Part shown: in pieces, positions 12,581-23,078 of the stretch
How positions within the stretch are numbered: position 1 is the first letter of the stretch
Layout: each line of letters begins with the position of its first letter
Assembly: GCF_002902085.1 (NCBI RefSeq)
Contig: NZ_PPQR01000027.1
Coordinates: 1 to 54,590, forward strand
Source of the DNA: Staphylococcus simiae
GTDB lineage: Bacteria; Bacillota; Bacilli; Staphylococcales; Staphylococcaceae
DNA length: 54,590 nucleotides
Reading direction: 5' to 3'
Notes under the pieces: generated by a model
Database searches by the model: none
What the model was told of the DNA's origin: nothing
The model's input: the letters and a program-made list of their open reading frames with translations, nothing else
Made by a program: the position numbers and the translations under genes

Positions 12581-13203
12581 TATCCGAGCACCTCCTCAAC
12601 TTTTTTAGCGGCAGCTTCTGTAATTACTAAGCTGTCAGCATTTGTAATATCTAATACGTTTAAACCTTGTGCAGTTGTTACTTGAACATTAGGAATGTTA
12701 CGTGCTGATAATTCAACATTAACATCTTCGTTATCAGTAACTACTAATACTTTCTTAGGTTGTTCTAAAGTAGTTAATACATTTTTGAATTCTTTTGTTT
12801 TTGGTGCATCAAAATTGAATGCATCTACAATAGTTAAGCTGTTTTCTTTTACTTTGAAAGATAACGCTGAACGTAATGCTAAACGACGCATTTTCTTAGG
12901 CATTTTGTATGCATAACTTCTTGGTGTTGGTCCGAATACAATACCACCACCACGCCATTGTGGCGCACGAATTGTACCTTGACGCGCACGTCCTGTTCCT
13001 TTTTGTCTCCATGGTTTACGTCCGCCACCACGAACTGCTGAACGATTCTTAACAGCATGTGTACCTTGACGTAATGAAGCACGTTGTAAAGTAATAGCTT
13101 CAAAAAGAACACTATTATTTGGTTCGATAGCGAATACTGAATCACTTAATTCTACTGAACCTGATTTAGTTCCGTCTAATTTTAAAACATCATAATTAGC
13201 CAT
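12580..13203 (-). CDS. rplD: 50S ribosomal protein L4
   Basis: A 207-residue L4 whose extended loop reaches into the exit tunnel. The loop (about residues 55-86, with [14 protein letters not shown]) is wild type at positions such as K68, G69 and T70 where macrolide and linezolid resistance changes are known. In enteric bacteria L4 represses the S10 operon; the leader upstream of rpsJ here has its own hairpins but such control is not proven. Confidence 0.98.
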   Translation of the reverse strand: MANYDVLKLDGTKSGSVELSDSVFAIEPNNSVLFEAITLQRASLRQGTHAVKNRSAVRGGGRKPWRQKGTGRARQGTIRAPQWRGGGIVFGPTPRSYAYKMPKKMRRLALRSALSFKVKENSLTIVDAFNFDAPKTKEFKNVLTTLEQPKKVLVVTDNEDVNVELSARNIPNVQVTTAQGLNVLDITNADSLVITEAAAKKVEEVLG

Positions 13204-13229
13204 TATGCATTTCCTCCTTTCACTTCTTA

Positions 13230-13892
13230 TTATTTATTACCTTTTTTAATTGAAGTTCTGATTTCTACTAATCCTTTTTTAGGTCCAGGTACATTACCTT
13301 TAACTAAGATAACTTTGTTTTCTGCATCAACTTGAACTACTTCTAAGTTTTGTACAGTAACTGTGTTACCACCCATACGTCCAGGCATTTTTTGACCTTT
13401 AAATACTCTAGAAGCATCTGAAGCCATACCTACTGAACCAGGTGCTCTATGGAAATGAGAACCGTGAGACATTGGTCCACGAGATTGTCCGTGGCGTTTA
13501 ATAGCACCTTGGAAACCTTTACCTTTTGATACGCCAGTTACATCAATAATATCTCCAGCTTCAAAAGTATCTACTGAGACTTCTTGACCTACTTCGTAAC
13601 CTTCCACGTCAACATTACGGAATTCACGAATGAAGCGCTTAGGTGCTGCGTCAGCTTTTTTAGCATGACCTTCAGCTGGTTTATTAGCATATTTATTAGA
13701 TTTAGCATCTTTTTTATATGCTTTTTTGTCTTCAAATCCTATTTGGATTGCATTGTATCCATCAACTTCTTCAGTTTTCTTTTGTAATACAACATTTTCT
13801 TTTGCTTCTACTACTGTTACAGGGATTAATTCACCGTTTTCTCCGAATACTTGTGTCATCCCAATTTTTCTTCCTAAGATTCCTTTGGTCAT
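13230..13892 (-). CDS. rplC: 50S ribosomal protein L3
   Basis: A 220-residue L3 that helps start large-subunit assembly and sends a loop to the peptidyl transferase centre. That loop (about 136-162, [20 protein letters not shown]) has G152, A157, S158 and D159 as in drug-susceptible staphylococci. It follows rpsJ by 27 nt with a GGAGG site. Confidence 0.98.
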   Translation of the reverse strand: MTKGILGRKIGMTQVFGENGELIPVTVVEAKENVVLQKKTEEVDGYNAIQIGFEDKKAYKKDAKSNKYANKPAEGHAKKADAAPKRFIREFRNVDVEGYEVGQEVSVDTFEAGDIIDVTGVSKGKGFQGAIKRHGQSRGPMSHGSHFHRAPGSVGMASDASRVFKGQKMPGRMGGNTVTVQNLEVVQVDAENKVILVKGNVPGPKKGLVEIRTSIKKGNK

Positions 13893-13919
13893 CGAAAGTC
13901 CACCTCCTAATTTTGTCTA

Positions 13920-14364
<445 letters not shown>

Positions 14365-14393
14365 ATATTACATGAAAAATGTCGATAAATCAA
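14365..14393 (-). promoter_or_regulatory. Sigma-A promoter of the S10-spc-alpha cluster
   Basis: Read on minus: -35 TTGATT (14393-14388), exactly 17 nt, -10 TAATAT (14370-14365). Transcription would start near 14358 and give a 130-nt leader. No other promoter of comparable quality was seen upstream of rpsJ. Confidence 0.8.
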
Positions 14394-14579
14394 GGCTTTT
14401 CATATAATTATTCTATCTGTCTAACACATACTTTATTATTTTACTTTATATATATTGTTAGTTCAACAGTTTTCTAAATGTTTTTCTTTGTTTTTATTAC
14501 ATTAACTTTTTATAATTCATTTCATTATTAACTCTGGGAAAAATTTTATATACTTATCTTATGAAAGGTGTTGTAGTTT

Positions 14580-14969
14580 ATGAAAAATGGTATTAAATTA
14601 ACATTATCCATCATAGGTGTCTTTTTAATCGTTTGTGAATTCTTTTATGGTATTCCTTTTCTTGGTGGTAGTGTAATTGTATCTTTCGGTTGGCAACCAC
14701 TATTGTTTAATGCGTTATTATACTTAATTTTAATTATTGTGTTATTGGTAGATAATCAAAATGCTATAAAACCTATGGTCTTTATTCCTTTAATGGGATT
14801 AATCGGTAGTTTCATCGCCTTTATTCCTATCATTGGTATGGTAATCCACTGGATTTTATTCTTCCTTATGATATTTTTTGTTATTGTGGTACTGTCTGCA
14901 CCAACTTATGTAGCAAATAGAAATGCTCGCGTAATTTATACTCAATATAAAGATGATAAAAGGGAATAA
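14580..14969 (+). CDS. Small membrane protein of unknown function
   Basis: A 129-residue protein with four hydrophobic segments (about 5-25, 38-58, 65-85 and 88-110) and a short hydrophilic tail ending YTQYKDDKRE, so the C-terminus is probably cytoplasmic. I do not recognise a characterised family. The ribosome binding site AAAGGTG stands about ten bases before the ATG. It is a single gene that diverges from rpsJ and converges on the purine permease, with a shared terminator. Confidence 0.85.
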   Translation: MKNGIKLTLSIIGVFLIVCEFFYGIPFLGGSVIVSFGWQPLLFNALLYLILIIVLLVDNQNAIKPMVFIPLMGLIGSFIAFIPIIGMVIHWILFFLMIFFVIVVLSAPTYVANRNARVIYTQYKDDKRE

Positions 14970-15029
14970 CGTTAAGATATGTAATTATAATAGAAGAAAC
15001 TATTTAAAATTAGTTTAAAGTGACCAAAA

Positions 15030-15057
15030 AGCCGACCTCCATAATAGGAAGTCGGCT
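15030..15057. terminator. Bidirectional terminator
   Basis: Arms AGCCGACCTCC (15030-15040) and GGAAGTCGGCT (15047-15057), one mismatch, with an A-run to the left and T-rich sequence to the right. It can end both the plus-strand membrane protein gene and the minus-strand purine permease gene. Confidence 0.85.
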
Positions 15058-15071
15058 CTTATTTTTATAAT

Positions 15072-16406
15072 CTAACCATGGACAAAAACGAAGTAAAGTA
15101 TGAATAAAACCATCAATACATACATTATCGGATGTACTTCTTTATGTTTTTTAGAAATTAACATCGTGATTGGATAGAAGATGAAACCACACGCAATACC
15201 TGTTGCGATAGAATATGAAAGTGGCATCATTATAATTGTTATAAATGCAGGTACAGCAACTTCGAAACTCTTCCAGTTTATTTCTGCAAAGTTAGCAGCC
15301 ATCAACACACCAACAACAACTAATGCCGGTGTTGTTACTGCACTTGTAACTACAGCTATTAATGGACTAAAGAACAAGGCTAATAAGAAACAACAGCCTG
15401 TAACAATACTTGCAAAGCCTGTTCTAGCTCCAACTGCTACACCAGAAGTAGATTCAATATATGATGTTGTTGTTGTTGTACCAAATATTGCACCCACTAT
15501 TGTTGCTAATGAATCAGAAAATAAAGCTCTACCTGCTCTAGGTAACTTATTATCTTTCATGATACCTGCTTGTGTTGCAACTGCAACTAATGTTCCCGCT
15601 GTATCAAAGAAATCAATAAATAAGAAAGTTAATATGACAATTAAAAATTGAATTGTAAATAGTTGGCCTGGGTCTTTAAATGCTTCAAACGCTGCACCAA
15701 ACGTTGGCTTAATACTTGGTATTTGTCCCACTACTCCTGTAGGTGTATGTATTAAACCAGTTAGCATGCCTACAATTGCAGTGACAATCATACCTATGAA
15801 TATAGATCCTGGTAATTTCTTAGCATATAAAATAACTGTAATAGCTATACCAAATATTGCCAATAAAACTGGTCCTTTTGTTAAATGTCCAAGTGTAACT
15901 AAAGTAGAATCATTTTTGACAATAATTCCTGAACTTTGTAAACCTACAAATGTAATAAATAAACCAATACCGGCAGACACTGCCATCTTCATTTGATATG
16001 GTATAGCGTTAATAATAACTTCCCTAAACCCTGTGACAGTCAATATGGCAAAAAAGATACCTGAGAATAGCACACCAGTTAATCCAACTTTCCACGGAAT
16101 TCCCATAGTTAAGACTACAGTAAACGCGAAAAATGCATTTAATCCCATACCTGGGGCTAGTGCTATAGGGTACTTAGCAATTAATCCCATAAATAATGAA
16201 CCTACAAATGCTGCAAGTGCAGTAGCTACAAATATTGCCCCTTGGTCCATTTTCATATCTTCAGATATGCCTTTTACACCTGCTAAACTTAATACTTGTG
16301 GGTTTACGGCTAAAATATAAGCCATTGATAAAAACGTTGTAATACCACCCAGAATTTCTCTTTTGAAATTTGTTCCATATTTATCGAACTGGAAATAGTT
16401 TTTCAC
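15072..16406 (-). CDS. pbuG: Hypoxanthine/guanine permease, AzgA-like
   Basis: A 444-residue transporter with about twelve hydrophobic segments. The N-terminus (FQFDKYGTNFKREILGGITT, FLSMAYILAVNPQVLS) and the GMGLNAFFAF and GTTTTTSYIES motifs are those of the AzgA-like branch of purine:cation symporters, such as Bacillus PbuG. Start is GTG at 16406-16404 behind AAAGGAG. No purine riboswitch is visible in the 112-nt upstream gap, so regulation is unclear. Substrate assignment is by family. Confidence 0.85.
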   Translation of the reverse strand: MKNYFQFDKYGTNFKREILGGITTFLSMAYILAVNPQVLSLAGVKGISEDMKMDQGAIFVATALAAFVGSLFMGLIAKYPIALAPGMGLNAFFAFTVVLTMGIPWKVGLTGVLFSGIFFAILTVTGFREVIINAIPYQMKMAVSAGIGLFITFVGLQSSGIIVKNDSTLVTLGHLTKGPVLLAIFGIAITVILYAKKLPGSIFIGMIVTAIVGMLTGLIHTPTGVVGQIPSIKPTFGAAFEAFKDPGQLFTIQFLIVILTFLFIDFFDTAGTLVAVATQAGIMKDNKLPRAGRALFSDSLATIVGAIFGTTTTTSYIESTSGVAVGARTGFASIVTGCCFLLALFFSPLIAVVTSAVTTPALVVVGVLMAANFAEINWKSFEVAVPAFITIIMMPLSYSIATGIACGFIFYPITMLISKKHKEVHPIMYVLMVLFILYFVFVHG

Positions 16407-16518
16407 GAATGGATGCTCCTTTATTTAAAATACTTTAATAGTTTAATATCATTCACTATAAAAAACAATACCAAAAACGAACTTTTGTAAATATAACTAT
16501 TGATTTGTTCGATTTTAT

Positions 16519-18654
16519 CTATAATTTTAGATTCTTAAGTGCATCTTTGAACGGATTATTATCAATGTCTTCATGCTGATTCATATACTTTTTCATTTCC
16601 TTTTTCGAAACTTTACCAGCTGTTTTATTTTTCATACGTTTATCCATTTGTGCTTGTGTTTCAGAATGACCACAAACACATCTATAAACCGCTCCCTTTC
16701 CTTTTCCAAATAATGTCATTTTCTTTTTACAATTTGGGCAGCGTGCATTTGTTTTACGTTGGACATTCTTTTTGGTCTTGCATGATGGATCCTGACAAAC
16801 TAACATTTGTCCATTTTTTGTTTTAACTTTAATCATAAATTTGCCACATGTTGGACATTCAGTTGTGGTTAAATTATCATGTTTATATTTTTGTTCACTA
16901 TTTTTTATTTCATTGACAACTGTTTCAGTAAATTGCTTCATCTCATTTATAAATGTCTTACTTGAATATTTGCCGCGTTCAATTAACATTAACTTTTCTT
17001 CCCATTGAGCTGTCATTAATGGCGATGTTAAATCGATTGGTGCAAGTTCTAATATTTGTTTCCCCTTCGTAGTTACTTTAATTTTGCCATCTCTTGATTC
17101 GATAGCATTCATATTAAATAACTTATCGATAATATCAGCTCGTGTTGCTACTGTTCCAATACCACCCGTTTGTTTTAATGTTTGCGCATGCTTTTTATCT
17201 TTCATTTCTATATAATTTTGAGGATTTTCCATCGCTTTTAATAAAGATCCTTCATTAAAATATTCTGGTGGTGTCGTTTGATGTGTTTTAATTTCTAACT
17301 GATTAATGTGAATAGCTTCATTTTTATAAAATGGCTGTTGCTGTTCAGTTAAAGTTGACTGTTGTCTAAGTACCTTAAATCCTAAATTTGTTGTCACATT
17401 TTCTTTGAGTACAAAAATATGTCCACCTACATCTAAATTCACTGTAATCGTATCATATTCATGAGGTGGCATTAATGATTCTAAAAAGCGTTCCACAATC
17501 ATGTCATATAATTTTACTTCTCTATTAGTTAACTCAGCTAGCATGGGTCTAATTTCTGTTGGAATAATAGCATGGTGATCAGACACTTTTTGATTATTAA
17601 ATATAGACATTTTTGGCGATATATTTTTAGACATTAGCGTTCTTGCAACATCCTTATATTCAGTAGCCATTGTTGCTTGAACACGTTCTTTAATTGTGTC
17701 CACCATATCCGTTGTTAAATAATTAGAATCTGTACGTGGATATGTTACTAACTTATGTCGCTCATATAAGTTTTGCAATGTGTTTAAAGTTTCTTTAGGA
17801 CCTATTTTATAGCGTTTATACATATCCTGTTGTAAATCAGTTAGATTATAAAGTTGTTGTGGAAATGTTTTTTTATGCTTTGTTGTTACATCTTTAACGA
17901 GACCTTGCTTACCTTTAATATCTCCAACAATGCCCTCTAATATCGACTTATCTTTAATACGTTGTTGTGTTGCTAATTGAAAATCAAACCCTCTAGTCGA
18001 CAACATTAATGTATAGTAATTTTCAGGTTTAAAATGATTGATTGCATCTTGACGTGTTTGGACTAATTGAATCGTTGGTGTTTGAACACGGCCTAATGAT
18101 AGTTGTGCATCATATTTCGTTGTTAACGCACGTGTCGCATTGATACCTACAATCCAATCTGCTTCGCTTCTTGCTAATGCTGCACGATATAAATTATCGT
18201 ACTCACGACCGTCTTTAAGATGTTTAAAACCTTCTTGAATTGCTTTTTTAGTTACAGAACTTATCCATAAACGTCGTATCGGTTTTTTATTCCCCACTTT
18301 ATCTAAAATGAGCCTTGCTACTAGTTCTCCCTCTCGTCCAGCATCGGTAGCAATAATGATATCTCTAACAGTTTTATCTAATATTAGTGATTTCACAGTT
18401 TTAAATTGTTTACTTGTCTTACCTATAACAATTGTTTTCATATGTTTAGGTATAATTGGCAAATCTTCCAGGCGCCATTCTTTCAAATTTTTATCATATT
18501 GTTCTGGCGTCGCGTTAGTGACTAAATGTCCAAGCGCCCATGTCACAATATATGTCGGACTTTCAAAATATCCATTTCGTTGTTGATTTACATTTAAAGC
18601 ATGTGCTATATCTCTTGCTACAGAAGGTTTTTCTGCTAAAATTAATGATTTCAT
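16519..18654 (-). CDS. topB: DNA topoisomerase III
   Basis: A 711-residue type IA topoisomerase that decatenates DNA through a single-strand break. The TOPRIM domain is at the N-terminus with E8 in ILAEKPS and the DAGREGE motif at 104-110. The catalytic tyrosine is Y305 in TYPRTDS. Two C-terminal cysteine clusters (CPTCGKFMI with CQDPSC, and CPNCKKKM with CVCG, roughly 600-665) form zinc-ribbon DNA-binding modules. It is distinct from TopA and stands alone on minus, followed 112 nt later by pbuG without a strong terminator. Confidence 0.95.
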   Translation of the reverse strand: MKSLILAEKPSVARDIAHALNVNQQRNGYFESPTYIVTWALGHLVTNATPEQYDKNLKEWRLEDLPIIPKHMKTIVIGKTSKQFKTVKSLILDKTVRDIIIATDAGREGELVARLILDKVGNKKPIRRLWISSVTKKAIQEGFKHLKDGREYDNLYRAALARSEADWIVGINATRALTTKYDAQLSLGRVQTPTIQLVQTRQDAINHFKPENYYTLMLSTRGFDFQLATQQRIKDKSILEGIVGDIKGKQGLVKDVTTKHKKTFPQQLYNLTDLQQDMYKRYKIGPKETLNTLQNLYERHKLVTYPRTDSNYLTTDMVDTIKERVQATMATEYKDVARTLMSKNISPKMSIFNNQKVSDHHAIIPTEIRPMLAELTNREVKLYDMIVERFLESLMPPHEYDTITVNLDVGGHIFVLKENVTTNLGFKVLRQQSTLTEQQQPFYKNEAIHINQLEIKTHQTTPPEYFNEGSLLKAMENPQNYIEMKDKKHAQTLKQTGGIGTVATRADIIDKLFNMNAIESRDGKIKVTTKGKQILELAPIDLTSPLMTAQWEEKLMLIERGKYSSKTFINEMKQFTETVVNEIKNSEQKYKHDNLTTTECPTCGKFMIKVKTKNGQMLVCQDPSCKTKKNVQRKTNARCPNCKKKMTLFGKGKGAVYRCVCGHSETQAQMDKRMKNKTAGKVSKKEMKKYMNQHEDIDNNPFKDALKNLKL

Positions 18655-18812
18655 AAACTACATGTCCTTTCTCTTTACCAAAATATCTTTTTTAGTCAGT
18701 GTCGGTTCATAATAAATGTTAAGAGTATTGTAACATGTTCATGTACCTCTAAACTTTCATTATCCTATAAATACTATATAATTATGGTAATAAAACATAC
18801 GGAGGTCATTAT

Positions 18813-19703
18813 ATGAACATTGTTCAGTTACATGATAAAAGACAAATAAAATTGTTCATTGAACATTCCAATTACGAATCAACATCCTATTTATATAAAC
18901 TTCCTCAACAATATAAAGATATTGATACTATGATTGATCGCTCTATCCAATCTCCAGGTGTATTTGCTTATCAATTAGCTAATGATATTAAAGTATTAAT
19001 TCTAAGTTTTGCTTATGCTAAAGATAAATATAAAGTCATCGGCCCTTTTGTCTCTAAAGATTTCAAATTAACTGAAGCTATTTTCAAAGATTTATTTACT
19101 GCTATGACTCAAAGTCAACCTGATGATGCCGTATTTAACTTTTCATTCGAGCAAGGCATTCAACAATATAAACATTTAATGAAAGCGATACAATCAAGTT
19201 ATAATTTTACAGATTATTACCTAGAAACACATTCACCACTTGAACAACAGACGCATCAGCCGAATATCATTCCCTATCATAAAGGATTCTATCGTGCCTT
19301 TAATAAATTGCATCACTCAACTTTTAAATATAATGCACTATCTGCACGAGAAATCGTTGATAATTTGGATGATGATCATCGTTTATTTTTATTTGTTAGC
19401 GAAGGACTACTTAAAGGCTATTTATATTTAGAAGTAAATACGCAACCATCACTCGCTGAAATTAAATATTTTAGTTCCCATAGTGACTATCGTTTAAAAG
19501 GTATCGCTTTTGATCTGCTTTCCTTTGCTTTAAGTTTTGCCTTTGATCACTTCACGATTAGAAAGGTATATTTTAAAATTCGTAATAAAAACAACAAATT
19601 AATAGAACGATTTAATCAATTAGGTTTTCAAATTAATTATGAATACGTAAAATTCAAATTCGAATCCCGTAACGTTAAAGAAGAACATCCGTTGCTAACA
19701 TAA
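18813..19703 (+). CDS. GNAT-like N-acetyltransferase family protein
   Basis: A 296-residue protein. The C-terminal half (about 165-285) has a GNAT pattern: a strand with KGYLYLEV, the motif A-like SHSDYRLKGIAFDLLSFAL, and the closing motif NKLIERFNQLGFQINYEY. The N-terminal half may be a second degenerate GNAT domain. Substrate is unknown. It diverges from topB; GGAGGTC precedes the ATG. A nested hairpin with a T-run at 19833-19930 lies 130 nt after its stop. Confidence 0.8.
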   Translation: MNIVQLHDKRQIKLFIEHSNYESTSYLYKLPQQYKDIDTMIDRSIQSPGVFAYQLANDIKVLILSFAYAKDKYKVIGPFVSKDFKLTEAIFKDLFTAMTQSQPDDAVFNFSFEQGIQQYKHLMKAIQSSYNFTDYYLETHSPLEQQTHQPNIIPYHKGFYRAFNKLHHSTFKYNALSAREIVDNLDDDHRLFLFVSEGLLKGYLYLEVNTQPSLAEIKYFSSHSDYRLKGIAFDLLSFALSFAFDHFTIRKVYFKIRNKNNKLIERFNQLGFQINYEYVKFKFESRNVKEEHPLLT

Positions 19704-19832
19704 ATAAGTATGCCGTTATGAACTTTCAACAGAAATTTTAACAGGCTTGTTGACTTAAATGTTCCTTTGACCTATCCATCATAAATCAGGCTTTATAAGA
19801 AGTATAAATAACAAATATATAGCAATAGACTT
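19704..19832. other. AT-rich spacer after the GNAT gene
   Basis: No ORF, repeat or promoter is supported in these 129 nt. They form the 3' region of the GNAT gene before a nested hairpin. Confidence 0.5.
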
Positions 19833-19930
19833 ATAGACTGAAGTCATATTGATACATTTTCTCAATTAATTATTTTTAAAAATATATTAATGGGGTATAT
19901 AAAATCAATAGTGTTTCAGTCTATTTTTTT
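19833..19930 (+). terminator. Nested hairpin with T-run upstream of glcU
   Basis: The outer arms ATAGACTGAA (19833-19842) and TTCAGTCTAT (19915-19924) pair perfectly; inside them, past a 5-by-5 internal loop, ATTGAT (19848-19853) pairs with ATCAAT (19904-19909). The remaining 50-nt AT-rich loop can form its own hairpin. At least seven T residues follow. The simplest reading is the terminator of the GNAT gene, but size and nesting are unusual. Confidence 0.65.
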
Positions 19931-19961
19931 TACATTTTTTATAATTTATGAGCAATTGATT

Positions 19962-19990
19962 TTTACTATTAACACAGTTTGCTTTAAAAT
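19962..19990 (+). promoter_or_regulatory. Predicted promoter of glcU-gdh
   Basis: -35 TTTACT (19962-19967), 17-nt spacer, -10 TAAAAT (19985-19990). Transcription would start close to 19997, where AAGTGT and ACACTT (within 19998-20021) form a short hairpin at the very 5' end of the message. Confidence 0.55.
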
Positions 19991-20051
19991 AGCTCTCAAG
20001 TGTAAAAAAGGGGAACACTTTTAACAAATAGAATTGGAGAGTGAGTTTAAC

Positions 20052-20915
20052 GTGCAATTTCTTGATTTCTTAATCGCACTATTACCTGCATTATTTTGGG
20101 GTAGTGTTGTTTTAATTAATGTGTTCGTCGGCGGTGGACCATACAACCAAATTAGAGGTACCACTTTAGGTGCGCTGATTGTAGGTATTGGATTGTTATT
20201 AACTGGTTATGCCAAATTTAACGATCCAGTCGTCATTTTCGTCGGCTTATTCTCAGGTGCTTTTTGGGCATTTGGACAAGGTAATCAGTTGAAATCTGTT
20301 AATTTAATAGGTGTATCTAAAACGATGCCTATTTCAACTGGTATGCAACTTGTAGGTACGACATTATTTAGTGTTATTTTCTTAGGTGAATGGAGTACTA
20401 TGACACAAATTATTTTTGGCTTAATTGCTATGATTTTACTTGTAACTGGTATTTCATTAACATCTTTAAAAGCCAAAAATGAACAAAAATCTAATGACCC
20501 AGAATTCAAAAAAGCGATGGGTATTTTAATTCTTTCAACTATCGGCTATGTCGGTTACGTTGTTTTAGGAGATATCTTTGGTGTTGGTGGTACAGATGCG
20601 CTGTTCTTCCAATCAGTAGGTATGGCTATTGGTGGTTTCCTTCTATCAATGAACCATAAAACATCACTTAAATCGACTGCCCTTAACCTACTACCCGGTG
20701 TTATTTGGGGTATTGGTAACCTATTTATGTTCTACTCCCAACCAAGAGTTGGCGTAGCAACAAGCTTTTCATTAACACAATTATTAGTTATCGTTTCTAC
20801 TTTAGGCGGTATTTTCATCTTAGGCGAGAAAAAAGACCGTCGTCAGATGACAGGTATATGGAGTGGTATTATTGTTATCGTTATCGCTGCCATCATTCTA
20901 GGTAACTTAAAATAG
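20052..20915 (+). CDS. glcU: Glucose uptake protein GlcU
   Basis: A 287-residue membrane protein with ten hydrophobic segments of the GRP/DMT transporter family, taking up glucose independently of the PTS. I place the start at GTG 20052 ([18 protein letters not shown]), because GGAGAGTGAG lies just upstream and the protein then begins in its first membrane segment; a TTG six codons earlier is inside that site. It precedes gdh by 22 nt, a pairing known from Bacillus and other staphylococci. Confidence 0.92.
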   Translation: MQFLDFLIALLPALFWGSVVLINVFVGGGPYNQIRGTTLGALIVGIGLLLTGYAKFNDPVVIFVGLFSGAFWAFGQGNQLKSVNLIGVSKTMPISTGMQLVGTTLFSVIFLGEWSTMTQIIFGLIAMILLVTGISLTSLKAKNEQKSNDPEFKKAMGILILSTIGYVGYVVLGDIFGVGGTDALFFQSVGMAIGGFLLSMNHKTSLKSTALNLLPGVIWGIGNLFMFYSQPRVGVATSFSLTQLLVIVSTLGGIFILGEKKDRRQMTGIWSGIIVIVIAAIILGNLK

Positions 20916-20937
20916 ATTCAATTTAGGAGGAGTCTTT

Positions 20938-21729
20938 ATGTTTGCTGATTTAAAAAATAAAGTTGTCATTATTACTGGTGCCGGAAGTGGTATTGGTAAA
21001 TCAATAGCTGAAAACTTTGGCAAAGCTCAAGCTAAGGTGGTATTAAATTACCGCTCTGATAAGCACCATGATGAATTAAATGAAGCTAAAGAAATCATCA
21101 CTAATGCTGGTGGAGAGGCTATCACTGTTCAAGGTGATGTAGCCGTAGAAGAAGATGTCAAAAACCTTGTACAAACAACAATTGATCATTTTGGTACATT
21201 AGATATTATGATTAACAACGCTGGATTTGAAAAAGCAATTCCTTCACACGAGATGTCTTTACAAGAATGGCAGAAAGTTATTGATATTAACTTAACAGGT
21301 GCATTTATTGGCTCAAGAGAAGCTATTAATCACTTTTTAAAAGAAGATAAACAAGGCGTTATTATTAATACAGCAAGTGTACACGATAGAATTCCTTGGC
21401 CTAACTACGTAAACTACGCCGCTAGTAAAGGCGGTTTGAAATTGATGATGGAAACGATGTCAATGGAATATGCGCAATATGGTATTCGTATAAACAATGT
21501 CTCACCTGGAGCTATCGTTACTGAACATACTAAAGAGAAATTTTCAGATCCACAAACACGAGATGAAACTTTAGATATGATTCCAGCTCGCAAAATTGGT
21601 GAACCTCAAGATGTAGCGAATGTCGTTTTATTCCTAGCTTCAGACTTTTCAAGTTATGTCCACGGTACAACAATTTATGTTGATGGTGGTATGACAAACT
21701 ACCCTGCATTTATGGGTGGTAAAGGATAG
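20938..21729 (+). CDS. gdh: Glucose 1-dehydrogenase (short-chain dehydrogenase)
   Basis: A 263-residue SDR enzyme oxidising glucose to glucono-1,5-lactone with NAD(P)+. Visible motifs are TGAGSGIG (13-20) for the cofactor, NNAG (93-96), and the catalytic S147, Y160 and K164 (Y-A-A-S-K). The C-terminus DGGMTNYPAFMGGKG resembles Bacillus glucose dehydrogenases. It is in an operon with glcU (AGGAGGAG site), so glucose entering by GlcU can be oxidised before phosphorylation. Substrate is inferred from context and family. Confidence 0.9.
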   Translation: MFADLKNKVVIITGAGSGIGKSIAENFGKAQAKVVLNYRSDKHHDELNEAKEIITNAGGEAITVQGDVAVEEDVKNLVQTTIDHFGTLDIMINNAGFEKAIPSHEMSLQEWQKVIDINLTGAFIGSREAINHFLKEDKQGVIINTASVHDRIPWPNYVNYAASKGGLKLMMETMSMEYAQYGIRINNVSPGAIVTEHTKEKFSDPQTRDETLDMIPARKIGEPQDVANVVLFLASDFSSYVHGTTIYVDGGMTNYPAFMGGKG

Positions 21730-21767
21730 ACACATTAGCTAACAAACTATAGTTGCTACAACAAAAA

Positions 21768-21809
21768 ATATGCCACGTATCTCTCATAAACGTTAGATAC
21801 ATGGCATAT
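21768..21809. terminator. Bidirectional terminator between gdh and the AEC permease gene
   Basis: Arms at 21768-21782 and 21795-21809 form a 15-bp stem with one mismatch and a 12-nt loop, with A residues on the left and T residues on the right. It serves both converging genes. Confidence 0.88.
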
Positions 21810-21861
21810 TTTTTAATTTATATCATTAATAAACAAATCAGTATTCAATCATATAATAGTG

Positions 21862-22770
21862 TCAAACAAAAATAGCTTGATACATATATAAAATAACGAT
21901 ACTTATAATAATAGTTAAGTTAGTTACCATTCCTATAAAGGGTAATGTTTTATATTTAAATTGAATACCATATGAAATAATAGCAACACCTACGGGCAAC
22001 ATCCAAGTAATAAGTAGCGTTGTTTTAATCATATCATCAGACACTGGTAATAAAAAGTGAATTAACAAACCTGCTACTAAGGCTAGTCCATAATGTAAAC
22101 CTAGATATTTAAACGTTGCTGGTAAATACTTGCGTTCGATTGTGAAATTCAACATCACTCCAAGTAATATCATAGATAAAGGCATATTAGCTTTTGAGAT
22201 AATACTGAAGAAGTCAATCGCTACATGTGGTAAATGAATTTGACTAATATTTAGTATAAACATCACAATATATGTGACTAGTGGTACAGATTGTATCAAT
22301 TTTTTGCCTAAAAACTTGAAATTAAATTGATCACTGCCTTCACTATAATAACTACCTACAAAATAAGTCACACCAAACATAATAAAGGCACCGCCTATAT
22401 CGGCCATTCCGAAATAAACAAGACCCATTTTAGGCCATATTGCTTCAACTAAAGGATATGCAAACAAACCAATGTTCATTGCCCCGGTCATCATCCCTAC
22501 TGAGCCTCTCATTTGATTATCATATTTTCTAAAAAACCAAATGACAATTATTTTAGCGATAATACCATATGCAATCATTAATAACGGTAAAATTGAAAAT
22601 GACAGCTTTAAATCTGCACTATTCAAATTTACTATTACTAAAGAAGGCAATGTAACATTTAATACTAACGTGGCTAAGACTTGACTGTCTGTAGCTTTCA
22701 CAAAATTAATACGTTTTAAAAAATAGCCAAGTGCGATTAATAAAATAATCATCGTGAATTGCTCTGTCAC
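21862..22770 (-). CDS. Auxin efflux carrier (AEC) family transporter
   Basis: A 302-residue membrane protein with about ten hydrophobic segments and the AEC-family pattern (LNVTLPSLVIVNLNSAD; MNIGLFAYPLVEAIWP; ANMPLSMILLGVMLNF). Family members move malate or other organic anions; the substrate here is unknown. I choose the GTG start at 22770 (M-TEQFTMIILLIALG) with AGAAGG upstream; 16 more in-frame codons would add a basic leader lacking a good site. It diverges from the 57-codon ORF. Confidence 0.85.
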   Translation of the reverse strand: MTEQFTMIILLIALGYFLKRINFVKATDSQVLATLVLNVTLPSLVIVNLNSADLKLSFSILPLLMIAYGIIAKIIVIWFFRKYDNQMRGSVGMMTGAMNIGLFAYPLVEAIWPKMGLVYFGMADIGGAFIMFGVTYFVGSYYSEGSDQFNFKFLGKKLIQSVPLVTYIVMFILNISQIHLPHVAIDFFSIISKANMPLSMILLGVMLNFTIERKYLPATFKYLGLHYGLALVAGLLIHFLLPVSDDMIKTTLLITWMLPVGVAIISYGIQFKYKTLPFIGMVTNLTIIISIVILYMYQAIFV

Positions 22771-22831
22771 TTTTATACCTTCTTTCTGATGACTCATTAC
22801 AATTGATAACTTTAACATATTTTCTAGTTAT

Positions 22832-22860
22832 TTTAGAAGTCTCTCGTTTCGTGATATAAT
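22832..22860 (+). promoter_or_regulatory. Promoter of the 57-codon ORF
   Basis: -35 TTTAGA (22832-22837), 17 nt, -10 TATAAT (22855-22860), with TG at 22852-22853 giving an extended -10. It lies 44 nt before the ATG. Confidence 0.7.
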
Positions 22861-22904
22861 CAATTAGACATGTACATAACTATACTTTAAAGGAGTTTAT
22901 TTCA

Positions 22905-23078
22905 ATGACATTAGAAGATAAATTGACTGAATTAAAATATGACTATGTTCGCTTGCAAGGTGACTTAGAAAAGAAAGAATCACTCAATTTAGATACATCC
23001 GCACTCGTTAATCAATTGAAAAACATTGAAAATGAGATACGTGAAATTCGCACACAAATGGGAGTGGGACAGAAATAA
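22905..23078 (+). CDS. 57-residue charged coiled-coil protein of unknown function
   Basis: ATG at 22905 behind AAAGGAG, stop TAA at 23076-23078. The protein begins MTLEDKLTELKYDYVRLQGD; after a break around SLNLDTSA it continues with LVNQLKNIENEIREIRTQM. Two amphipathic helices with leucine/isoleucine heptads suggest a small helical hairpin or coiled coil. The last codons (GVGQK-stop) come from the left end of the dispersed repeat at 23060-23219. It has a good promoter, start site and codon use, so it is probably expressed. Confidence 0.8.
   Translation: MTLEDKLTELKYDYVRLQGDLEKKESLNLDTSALVNQLKNIENEIREIRTQMGVGQK

Noticed and set aside
12879..13145. 88-codon minus-strand ORF in rplD
   Set aside because: Alternative frame of rplD with no start signals.
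15181..15651. 156-codon plus-strand ORF
   Set aside because: It lies wholly antisense to pbuG, lacks a ribosome binding site and mirrors the codon pattern of the real gene.
16407..16518. Purine riboswitch upstream of pbuG
   Set aside because: The 112-nt gap is too short and lacks the conserved loop sequences and P1-P3 stems of the purine aptamer.
19940..20051. Possible sigma-B promoter before glcU
   Set aside because: GTTT and GGGGAA boxes occur but are about 27 nt apart, too far for sigma-B.
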